In this document: in pieces, positions 1 to 10,600 of the stretch
Numbering within the stretch: position 1 is the stretch's first letter
Layout: each line of letters opens with the position of its first letter
The notes under the pieces: model-generated
Database searches by the model: none
Told to the model about the DNA's origin: nothing
The model's input: the letters and a program-made list of their open reading frames with translations, nothing else
Translations under genes and position numbers: made by a program
Origin: Ancylostoma caninum
Lineage: Eukaryota > Nematoda > Chromadorea > Rhabditida > Ancylostomatidae
Length of the DNA: 64,000 nt
NCBI GenBank assembly: GCA_037903475.1
Contig: JBAJFG010000359.1
Coordinates: 640,001 to 704,000, forward strand
Reading direction: 5' to 3'

Positions 1-721
1 AAGAAAAAGGAAAACGTGAGAGTGAAACATGAAATAAATAAATACAGTTATGAGTGAAGCAAATTAGTCAGAAACGAAGTATGTTCAACAAAAAAAAATA
101 AAGAGACCACAAAATTAGGAGGATTATAATGATATTCACAAAGGCGCACATTCCCGTGAACAAGTGACGGGGACACTTGCTGTAAATTCGTGAATAAGAA
201 GTGAAACCTGATCTACTGATGGACAATTGTAACTCCTCGAAAGACGTCTGGGGTAAGAATAATGCATTAGCATACATAGGTGAAGTCACCATGGAATAAA
301 TGTCTTCACGTACTCCCAAAAGGACTACATCCAAAACGAGTCGCAAATGAAGCATCTCTCAAATTGCAAGAAAGTTTGGGTGGGACTACTTAGTCTCTCG
401 TTTTGAAAGTGCACAACTCCAATCTAGCGCATAAGACAGAAGAACACTTCCGATGGTGTGAGGGTTAAGTCCACAGCTTACCATAGAGTCTCAAAGCTGC
501 AGAAAAAATTTACGTGGTCATGGACTTCATTGCATCGGGAACCACATGTAGTGAACAGATGTAGCTTTTTGGCTTAAAAAAACCCTTCTAATCTACCCCT
601 GTAACCGCTTTCCCTCTGGTCTTCCCTATTGGACGTGGTTATTTTTACTAGGTTGTAGGGAAAGTTCTCGCGGTTTTTGGAACAGCACATTTTCGTGAGT
701 TTCCAAAAACTGGAAAGCACA

Positions 722-1660
722 TTAAGAAATGTATAAATTACCATCACGTCCTACCACTCTTCGCCCATTTTCGGAAAGCCTTTCGATGCCGGAACTATTC
801 TGGCATTGACTCGCAAAAGTTGCCCGACCAGTGATCCAGGTCATCGTCATTATCGAACGCTTTACCTTGCATGACGTTAGAGCAGGAGAGGAGAAGGTGG
901 TTATCTTTTGGAGTAGGGTAAAGAGCTGTACGTTGGGTAAGCACTTTCCAACTAAAGTCGGGTAGCTTCTAGGCAAGTCACTCTTTCAGTGTGTGGACGA
1001 GTATCGTTGTGTAGAAATAGGATCTTGTCGTAATTTGGACCGTTTCCTGCGATTTTTGCGGCCATTCTATCCCGCAGCTGACAGTACAGGTCTGCCTCGT
1101 CTGTCTTGAGGGCAGTGTCGCGTGGCAGTAGCGCATCGTGGGTGATGCCTTTGCTGTCACACCAAGCAGTGACGACAACCTTCATAGGCCGATCACCTGA
1201 CTTCGGCTGCGGCTAAAGCTGCTCATCCTTGTCAATTCAGTGTCGGCCGCGCTTGGTGTTGCCGTACAAGCTCCACTTCTCATCTCTTGCAACGATGAAC
1301 TTCAGCCAGTTTTAAATGCTCCTGTACGAGGGCAATACAGCAGGCACCTCTCCACGTCGATGGAGAACGCACCCGGTCAGATCATGACGACTCGCTGTGA
1401 TAATTATTTTTGCCTTACCCAACTGACGCAGGTGATCGACAATGATGGTAAAGTGAACATCCAAGACTTGTGTCCTAACACACCTAGTTTGCCGTGGATC
1501 TGAATCTGCGAGCTGCTGTAATCGTCCATTGTCGACTCCGGGTGCGCGTCTCGACCGTGCGGAAACATTGACGTTGAAGTCTACAACATGAAGGCGTCTG
1601 AACCCATCATGTGCAGTGCGTTCGGCCACTGTACCGTCCCCCAAATACAGCGTTAGAAGG
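722..1660 (-). mobile_element. Decayed mariner-type element with transposase remnant
   Basis: Translated in several frames on the minus strand, this stretch reads as a mariner transposase from N- to C-terminus. At 1312-1644 there is a helix-turn-helix-like segment containing SDPRQT and HLRQLGK. Near 1290 lies RDEKW, the first catalytic Asp region. At 952-1185 there is VVTAWCDSKGI followed by LHNDTRPH, the second catalytic Asp region. At 722-976 the C-terminal GIERL..W/R..V.RDGNLY pattern appears. Frameshifts and stops separate these blocks, so the gene is dead. Terminal inverted repeats were not identified and the ends are approximate. Confidence 0.75.
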
Positions 1661-1664
1661 GTTG

Positions 1665-4600
1665 CTGACTCATCAGATCTGAAGCCGTATACTGAAAGGT
1701 CGCAAATGTTCTGCTCTGAAAATTCCGTATTTCCGGAAGGGGTTGGGCAGGAGTTTACAGGAAATGATAGTATTAAACTTGCGCATACTTAACCTCCTTA
1801 TATATACGAAAGACAGGTTGCTGCAAATCAGCGTGGGGTTGAAAAAAGCACACTTTCGAAAACCGCGAGAACTACAACCTAATATTCCCCAATCTGGACT
1901 AAAGATCAAAACAGCTGGGAAACTTTTGGCAGGAGGTCAGAGTGTGAAGAATAAGAATTATGAAAGTTATAGACTTCCAAGAAGGAGAAAATACTTAGCG
2001 AAAATGTTCTGTTGTTACTCTATATTCTTTGCATGTACTTCTTCGCGCCCATGTAGGCTAATCACTCACAAAAGCACTCGTATACAAGCCCGAAATGCTA
2101 CCCACATTTGATATTTCAGCGCCTCCCAAATACGCAGTGTTTGCCTGTAGAATACCCGTGATCCGCAGATCAATTCCATTTCAACCTGAACACCGCATTC
2201 TAAGACAAGGAAAGAATTGGCGTGACTCACTGCTAAAAGCGAGGAGGAAATTCAGACAAAGAATTGCGTGCGCTGCCCACAGTGGTACACACCAAACTGC
2301 GAATTGAAACTAAAACCATTTATCATTCTCTTGAATGTATACTTTTTCATATCGTTTTTGGTAATCTTCTATATTATTGAAAGTTTGCTCATGCGCTAGA
2401 ACAGAAACATACTTCTTTATTCGTATTCTTTCTGAATGGAAAAGATGCCACAGAATTTGGAAAATGAAATCAACTACACGGAAAAGTTATAGGGATAGTT
2501 CAGCAGCTGAAATCCGTAACGGGATCAATCCCGAATCCTGCACCCGTCGCAGCCCTCACAAAACGAAACTACACTCCCAATCTAACAACAGAATCGCTGT
2601 TGTGGTGGGAGAATAACCACAAAAGCCAAGAATAACCTGTATAAATGCCGAAGGAAGCGGCATAGTACTCCGCGCGAGGCAAACACTAGCAAGAACTGGT
2701 CTAGGACATAAACACACGGTGAGTTCTTCCCCTGGAGCGTTGAATTTCAACAACTTAGAAGCCAGGAAGATACGAGAGGAAGAAGAGAAACAGCGCTATC
2801 AAATACAGGAAGTGTTTACGTTTGTTGGAGTAACTTCTATTTCGAAATATATGTAGGTCCTGCTTGGAGCTACTTAGTCCTCGATAAGTACGGCGGCAGC
2901 CTTACTTGGCGTTAGTGTCGTGGGGGTACACGGGAAGCTTATGATTTCACGGTTTCCACTGCATAAAAGGCACTTTTCCACATACGGGGGACAGAATTTC
3001 TGGGAAATTTTTCCCTGGAACTTTGTGTAATGGGGTTTATTTAAGGTGCTGACCACCAATATGATATTCGCTTTGTATCGTAATGCCATTCTAGCAGAGT
3101 TACGGTAGGCACATCGTAGATGCTGTATCTCACAGAATCCCTTCATATTTTGAATCGAGGGCTCTTCTTCTTTTTTGAAGTACTGAATACGAATATCGTT
3201 CTCATTTTGAACAAGATCCTGCTTTCCCGCAGCTATGATAAAGTTATTGTAGAATTTTGAAGGCGATTGCTGATTTCGGCAGAAAAATGGCAGTTTCATG
3301 CGGACTGATAGTCATAATCAGCGTCTGGAATTACCCCTCCTTGCAAAATTCCAGAGGATTTTGTGGGATACATAGCCTACTGTATGTGCCATATTCGTAC
3401 TCAGCCCCTCGAATAGTCCTACAATGCAAAGTTTCATCGAGAAAATTTTCTCGGAAACTTTGGGTCCCTAGATGTAGAGTAGTGCCATATAGAACATGAC
3501 CTCAGGATCCATGTCTATTAGGGTTTGGGAGGGCGCTACCTAGGTAGAGAGGAGGGTCCACCTTTCCTAACTGGCCTTAGAATAACTTAACGCGCTTAGT
3601 AACATGTTCACGATGATGTGCGGAATCGGTGTACACGATGTTGTTGTGCGTGTGGCAAAATCAACTCATTTCGAAGAAATTATTCCAAGAGATTTCTCTC
3701 CGAGGATCAATGGAGTATTTCTCGAAAGAATCACTGGAATTCTTTCGGTCTCTGCTCCAGATATACTACGTATCTATCCGTGTGCCGAGAACGACACTGA
3801 GAGAGGCTGCGGAAAGAATGAACGCTGAAGAAATATCCGATGATGCACGACTCATGAATAGATGAGTTAGCGTCGTGACCAAGTGTGCAGTAGAGATAGT
3901 TAGGCGAGTGCAAAACTCGCACAGCGTGTTTCAATGTGCTGCTGATGTGTTTGTGAACAATCGTGGGTGTGGCTGTCGTGAGAAGCGGCTTAGCGTGGTC
4001 ACGATGAGGGACCAACAAATGCGGCGCAGATCAGAAGGCGCCAGTGAACACAGCGAGGGACAGAAGTTATCCAAAGCAACGGTCGCACCGTACAATCGAT
4101 CGATAACACTGTTATCTTCCTGGTTTTGGTGCACATGATCATAGCCGGCTGATAACGTAGGAGTCCTTCCATGACAATGGTTACAATGCTTAACAATGAA
4201 CAAAAGATGGTAGTTGTTTTTAATGATTTTGAAGAATCCTGTATTATTGTACAACATTACTAGTCAGCTTTCGGTAGGGTAATGCCTTCTTCGGACCTAC
4301 AATATGTCTGCATACTGCATCAACCTTACATCAATCAACAACGGTCGGGTAACTAACCAAACAAGCAGCTATGGAGCACAACAGAACAACAACGTACTTC
4401 TTGGAAGAATGAGAGCTACTGCAAGCGTGACAGTAGATGCGACAATGTCACTATCAACTCCTATGTGATAAGCCTCAGCCTGAGAAAAAGAATCATGATG
4501 GCAAATCATCATGGCTCCTGCAATAAAGGAGTTTGCTTGGTGATTAATACATGTAGGCTTTGGAACTCATGAAAACCACTGCATTTTCAGAAAGCTGCAG

Positions 4601-4955
4601 AACGAACGCTTGCTGTGACGCAGAATCCTGTCAATCTATTATTTTTAAAAACATCGTACATTACTTTTTCGGTGTCTTATTGAGTATTAATTAAAGAGAA
4701 GAGCAGAATCTATTGAAATTAGCTTGTTTCTTAACTGTTACACAAATTTTCGATTTTTTTCTGACTAATCTTTTTTCCAGAGGGAATTCTGACAAATCTC
4801 CTCACTAAAAATGTTTCGTGTGTACACAAATTTATACAAACTTTTTTTACTTTGCATAACGAAAATCGGACTAAATGTTGTGGATTTCTGTTTTCATTAT
4901 AATGGAGTATCGATAGGCTTTCAAAATAGCACAACAGTACGAACATATGTAGATG
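1665..4955. other. No recognised gene (apart from the repeat at 2930-3500)
   Basis: Several open frames of 60-140 codons occur on both strands. None shows a recognisable domain, a signal peptide with a supporting exon structure, or phase-matched splice sites linking frames. I treat the stretch as intergenic or decayed repeat sequence. Confidence 0.4.
2930..3500. repeat. Dispersed repeat, related to 31140-31400 and 63540-64000
   Basis: The phrases GGTGCTGACCACCAATATGA followed by ATTCG.TTTGTA and, further on, a block reading ACCCCTCCTTGCAAAATTCC then GAGGATTTTGTGGGATAC recur in diverged form at 63595-63720, 63735-63830, 63930-64000 and 31150-31260. The copies are imperfect and I see no coding capacity or clear ends, so the class of element is unknown. 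Confidence 0.45.
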
Positions 4956-5614
4956 CAGTACTGGCCAAAATTATATAGCCTTTTGGATCTTATCCATTTC
5001 CCTCATAGCTTCATTTAAAGTGAAGTTCCGGAGCTCATATTTTTGCAGATGTTGTAGACACTAACGTTTCCTTTGAACAAGCCAATTATTTATGAAAGTC
5101 AAAAACTGGAATTTTGCAGCATCTACAAAAGATCATATAAGTTTTCTTATGGGCCGTATCCTGGAAGAAATGGACTCCTTGTACAGTGTGTTTTTCCGGG
5201 AGTAAAATCGCGCGCGATCTGATCCATTCCAATAGATCAAATTCTCAGTCGAAAGACCACGTGAAAGCGGAGGTTCCAGCAATTCGCACGTAGCCTTTGT
5301 ACTGGGTCCGCAATTGCACCGATTTTACTCCCGGAAAAACACCCTGTAATAGGTTCGACTCATATTTGGATGAATACGTGTGCTTTCAGATCGTAGATCA
5401 AAGCATACGAAGCATATCGAGTTGATTCCAACAGTAACCCAATACAAGAATTTCCGCCAAATTAGCTCATTCTTCCTTGGTTACAATGTTAGGTCAGTCA
5501 CGATGCACCCAGAAGTTCACATCAAAAAGGTAGTTCCGAGACTTTCCATGCAAAATCTCACTCCAAAAGTTATGCAGGAAATTTCGAAAGACTATATAAT
5601 TTTGGCCGGTACTG
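4956..5614. mobile_element. Non-autonomous Tc1-like inverted-repeat element (host of a nested MITE)
   Basis: The left end CAGTACTGGCCAAAATTATA and the reverse complement of the right end CAGTACCGGCCAAAATTATA match over about 28 bp, extending to ATAGYCTTT. A TA follows the right end (5615-5616), as expected for Tc1/mariner target duplication; the left flank reads TG, probably mutated. The interior shows no recognisable transposase. An 86-codon frame at 5380-5640 runs through the right terminus and is not credible as a gene. A separate short element is inserted at 5184-5346. Confidence 0.75.
5184..5346. mobile_element. 163-bp MITE with TA target duplication, nested
   Basis: The left terminus CAGTGTGTTTTTCCGGGAGT and the right terminus, which in reverse complement reads CAGGGTGTTTTTCCGGGAGT, are near-identical and both continue into AAAATCG. 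The element is flanked by TA on both sides (5182-5183 and 5347-5348). It has no coding capacity. It lies wholly inside the 4956-5614 element, so it arrived later. Confidence 0.85.
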
Positions 5615-6562
5615 TACATAGTAAACGAGCTACCAGCTAATAAAATTTCCTGTCGGGTCACACAAAACCTATTATTTCCGTTGGAGATTCAAATAAAATG
5701 TGAACACTTCGTTGAGGATGTTCCAGAACCTCATCTTGAAGGAACCCAAACGATGTTCTGAGCCTTTCGATGAAGCACCTCCACATACGTAGTTATGTAC
5801 GAGCAATTGATAATTAGTGTACTGCGTTCATTTGACAATTTCTCCTTATGAACTCTTGGTTTGCAGTGTTAATTTCAAAGCTCAATAAGAGAAGATATAA
5901 AAATTCTTGTGTCGAGGTAGACTCAATAAAGGCCATTCCGTCTGCTAGAGATAATTTCGACAATTTTTTTGAAAGCTCCAGAAGGTGACACACTGCCCAA
6001 CAAAATCTATTCGTTGAAACAAGTCATTCTTTTTCAAATTACTGAGGAGCAAACAGCACATAGTTCCGGAAACATAAGCAACGTTCTGGCTTTTCAAACC
6101 TTTTTTCACCAAAATTTCCTTCTCTAAGGGAATGGACAGAAAATTTTGAGGGTCAAATGCGACAGTTACACAGGGAATCCAGGTTGTCGAGGCCCGTTGG
6201 ATACAGCACACGGCGCGGCTGGCCTCGGATGGGAAGCAAATGCTGTCTTTGGGAGGAAAGCAACGCCGCAGCGGCTGACGTGTACTGCCGGTTCGTACTG
6301 ACATTGACAGCTGAGTTCACTGTATACCTAGTGTGAAAATGAAACAATTTTCAGTGGGAACCCATGTGTCTCATATATTGTGGTCATACAACAAATAATT
6401 GCATCCAGGACGTGGCTGAGACTCCAAGTCGCCCTCGGCGAGCCTCGCAACTGTCAATTTCCACCGTTTTTGTTGATAACCGAGGATACGTTGGCACCAC
6501 TTCCACGCAAAGCGGGCCAGTGAAAGCTCGCCGGAGCCGAGTAGGAACACTTACAATACATA

Positions 6563-6831
6563 CAGTGGACGGCAACGGCGGTGGACTATCTGCAGCCTCG
6601 AGAAAAACGCAGCGCAACCGCGCCGCGCGCGCCCGGACCGGTGTCGTCTGCTGCCGGAATGCTATTTCTTGTCGCTTTCTTCCCGATTTGGTCAAAAATC
6701 TTTAAAATCGGGCTGAAAAGCTGTAGATATAGCATAACAGCAGCAGAAAACATCGTTTACGACGCGGGCGGCGCGGTTGCGCGGCGTGATTCTTGAGGCC
6801 GCGGATGGGCCACCGCAACTGACGTCAACTT
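6563..6831. mobile_element. ~270-bp MITE, same family as 46330-46600
   Basis: It starts CAGTGGACGGCAACGGCGGT after a TA and ends with a diverged inverted copy (GGCCGCGGATGGGCCACCGC then AACTGACGTCAACTT). The internal sequence, including CCCGATTTGGTCAAAAATC and AGCATAACAGCAGCAGAAAA, matches the copy at 46330-46600 along its length. The right terminus has decayed from the expected CCACTG to CAACTT. It is non-coding despite long GC-rich open frames on both strands. Confidence 0.8.
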
Positions 6832-7505
6832 TAGTAAAGGAACCATTTGTGTGTATTGCTTTACTCCATTTTACGAAATGGGATTGTTCTTCGTTGTAAT
6901 GTAATCTGCTGATGAATTCATACTCTGCGATTCTTTTTTCAGGAAAAAATGAAGTCATAAAGTGAGTCAAAAGAATGGGAAGTCAAGATGAAAAACAGTG
7001 TAGCCAAGGTAGTAAGGGGTTCTCTGATTTTCCGCCACAACTAGAATTATTACTGGACTCAGATAGGTGTGTGTGTGTGACTAATAATAATCGGGGGACA
7101 AATCTAGTAAAAGAATTGAAAACTACCGAAGAAGAAGAAGTCTCAGTAAATACCGTGGCATATTCGAAGACAGGTTCCCATCTATTCCTATTGGGAGCTC
7201 TTATATCACCAGTGTCTTCTGAAGAAAAGGTCACTAGAAATGGATAGCCGCTCGGTGTGAGCTCTGACATGTTTGAAAATATTTGTCCGAGTTGTTCTAT
7301 AGTGTAAAAGATCACACATACCTCCAGTTTGTTCACCAAATTCGTAGGTAAAGACAGAAAACAAATTACTAGAACCCAAGAAGGTGGATAAATTTTTAAG
7401 AGATGCTGTGGGTACCTTTGATTGAAGAATTTGTGAACGCTTCGAGCATGAAAGTGAGATGGACCTGCCTTCATGATACCATATCATAAAACAATTTCAA
7501 AGGAG

Positions 7506-7601
7506 TGTCAAAGCATATTTAATCAACAACGTCATTTACACTATCCAGAAAAATGTCAAAGCATATTTAATGAACAACATCATTTACATTATCCAGAAAA
7601 A
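7506..7601. repeat. Two tandem copies of a 48-bp unit
   Basis: Copy one (7506-7553) and copy two (7554-7601) both start TGTCAAAGCATATTTAAT and end ATCCAGAAAAA, with a handful of substitutions between them. The pair lies about 70 bp beyond the stop codon of the alpha-crystallin gene, in its 3' flank or 3' UTR. Confidence 0.8.
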
Positions 7602-7673
7602 TAAGCCAAAATTCGAGACAGCGACATCAACTGTTTGAGATACAAAGGATCCCTTATCTTCATCATACAAAGG

Positions 7674-10600
7674 TTACAAACGAGTTATCTCCATAGTCTC
7701 GGCTTTCTGTACATTTTTGGGATCGTCAACACTCTGGCTAAAAATTAATGCATGAGATGGTTTACGGCTTCTTTTCTGCTGATTGTATGGCTCTTCGACA
7801 TTTGATCCAGAGGATATGGATAGTACACTCTGTAGAGAGTCGCTCTTTGTTATTTCTTCAGCATATTCTGGCTTTTCTATCTCCGTCAACTTTGGGAGAT
7901 TCTCGTCCTTATTCTCCTGCAACAGGTTTGACACGAGGCGTTCCATTTCTTCTAGGCGGAGATTCACGATGTTCAACTCGTTGTGAAGATGTTCTTGCTA
8001 AAATTCAAAGCAGATAAGTAACAATATAAGATGGCTTATTAGCAGAAACTTCAAAGTGTGCAAATACAATAGCATGATTTCATAAGAGTCGGTGTCGACT
8101 ACTACAGAATTATCAACACAAATAAATAATTGATGTTGTTCGAAGCCTACAACGGGATGAGTTCAATCCCATATAAATCAATTTTATAGCGATTCACTTA
8201 CATTCACTTTGACCTTTTCCAGTTCCATTGATTGTTCGAATGATTTGCCAGCGATGTCACCTTTCAGCTCATCCATAATGTTCAGTAGATCGCCTTCCAG
8301 CTCTTGCTTGCCTTTTACTTGTTCTCGTTGAAGACAATCTAGTCGTGAGCCAATTTTATCCTGCCCATGAAGAAGCAGCTCTAACTGAAATTTCTTACAG
8401 CACCAGTGAAAGGGTCTTGGAAGTTTGGGTTGTCCTAGCCACTTCCTCCTGGAACCTTTTATCAAGTCTTCCGAAGTGTCTTACAAAATGCTCATTCCAC
8501 TTGAAAGAGTGCCAAACGATAGATGTGGCTGCCTTCTTAATATCTACTGAATAAATACTTACACTGTCTCTGATAGCAGATACGACTTTGTCTTCAATAA
8601 AGTTGTGGAGGTGTTGAGGAGGGTAAACGGCGTTCTGAAAGAGAATGGTACAACGCCACATACTAAATTAGGTATAATATATTAGGTTGAGTCAGAAGTT
8701 CTCAGATGAATTAACAACATTTTTATTTTCTGTCTAATTTTCTAACGCCAACCGTGAATTTGAAGTATGCCCCGTTGGCATCGATGGTCTTCTGCCAACG
8801 TTAAGGCAGATCGTAGATGCCCTTGCTCTTGAACGCTGGGGACTGGTCCTTGAACAACTGCTCGAGTGCCTTTTTGACGTCATCGCGGATTTAGAATTCT
8901 TGACCATCCAGATGACGTTGAAGACAGGAAAAAGGTGGCAATCCGAGGGAGCCAGGTCTTAGGAATACGGTGGATGTGGTGAAACGGTCCAGCCAAACTT
9001 CATCAGTTCGGCCTTGGCCGTTCTTGCAATATGCGGCCGAGCGTTGTCGTGCTATAAGTAGACTTCGTACTGCTGCGGGCGCGCATTTCCGAGATTCGCC
9101 ATCGTTCAGTGGCGTTCCCTCAATGGGAACGCCACTGAACGTTACAATAGAGAATCCTCTCCTCATTCTCGGTGAGAAGGTGCTCGTGAGGAGAGAAAGT
9201 GCTGTATCACCGCGGCGGTCCATGTCATGCTGCGTCTGAGCATATGGTTCCCATCAACCGAGTTTTGGCACCTCGCCAATTGACTTCAATCCGCGAGCAG
9301 CTGTGGCTTGACTCGCCTTAAGAGCAACCGTCAGTTCGCAAGTGATTTGATTCGGATCGGCTTCCATCTGTCTCCGCAGCAAGTTCAAATCCAACTCTAT
9401 TGGGCATCCCGAACGGTCTTCATCTTTGATGGAATAGTCGCCCGACGCAAGCTTCGAGTGCCATTTGTAGACTGTACTTCTAGCGAGGGCGTGCTCCTTG
9501 TAAACTTCCTTCAGTTGTCTATCGATATCCGCCGGTTCTTGGCCAGATAGAAAAGAAAAAGCACGACGTTGCGGAGATGGAGTGGTGACGGCTTGAATTT
9601 GCGCGGCATGATGGCAGCGAAGGAACTAGATCGGTATAATTGTTAATTCGCACTTTGAAAAGAATTTTATACTCCATCAAAATGCAGTTAAAATGTCCAT
9701 TTTCGTTAGCTCTTTGCTGAATTGTAATCTCTGGAAGTCATCACTACCAATTTGTCCGAGAACGTTCAACCTAACACATACAGTGGGCGTTCATAGTGGT
9801 GCGTTTTCCGCGGACATAAGTAGTACGCGGAACAGCGCGTACTCGTTCTGGAATCGGCGTTGTAGTAGAATGTCAGGGCATTTCTGTTAGTTTTTCATCA
9901 TATTTCATGATAACAACCAAGAAAGCTTACTAACTATCAAGAAAACTCTGTGGTTTGCTATCGCAGAGAGGACCCTAGGGCCAGCGGTGCGCTCGCGCCG
10001 CATGCGTCTCGAGACCGCGGAAGACGCAACCTCATCGACGCCTACTGTAATTGAGCAATGCCAACTACTCGTACGATGCCTTACATCACAGCCCTTGTAT
10101 CTGTGGTTTTTAAAACTACAATGAGTTTCATAAATATTGACGCACCCCAGAAACACCGGTACACAGTCCTATGTAACTTTTTGGGAAAAATCACGAATGT
10201 CAATCGAATCAGCGCGCCCAAGAACCCTAGTTTCCGTCGTTTTACCTGAAGCTATGAAAAAAGATGAGTAGACTCAGCACTCCTTCCTCATAGGGAACAT
10301 TTCATAAGTATAGACGCACTTTCGAAAACCGATAATTTCATCGCAGGAACATCCCTGCAACAGCAGATTAGTAATTCATAGGCCTTCGTAATTTCTAAAC
10401 AACTCAGAAAACATGGGTTGGCGTAGATTTATCGATAACTTCCAGCAAATGGTCAGAACGGTTCTTACAATAGTACAGGCAAAAGCTTTTTCACGGTTTG
10501 TTGTGCCAGAACATGTTCGATTCTGAATGTCATCTGGTGGGATATTCCAGGAGTGTACCATGTTGCTAGAATTGGAAGACAAACGCTACCGTCAGTTAGG

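Noticed and set aside
1..700. Exon or promoter at the left edge
   Set aside because: Only one 95-codon frame on the minus strand with no recognisable domain or splice partners.
6170..6330. Possible MITE with CAGT..ACTG ends
   Set aside because: The candidate ends CAGTTACACAGGGAATCC and CAGTGAACTCAGCTGTCA match too poorly, and flanking TA is present only on one side.
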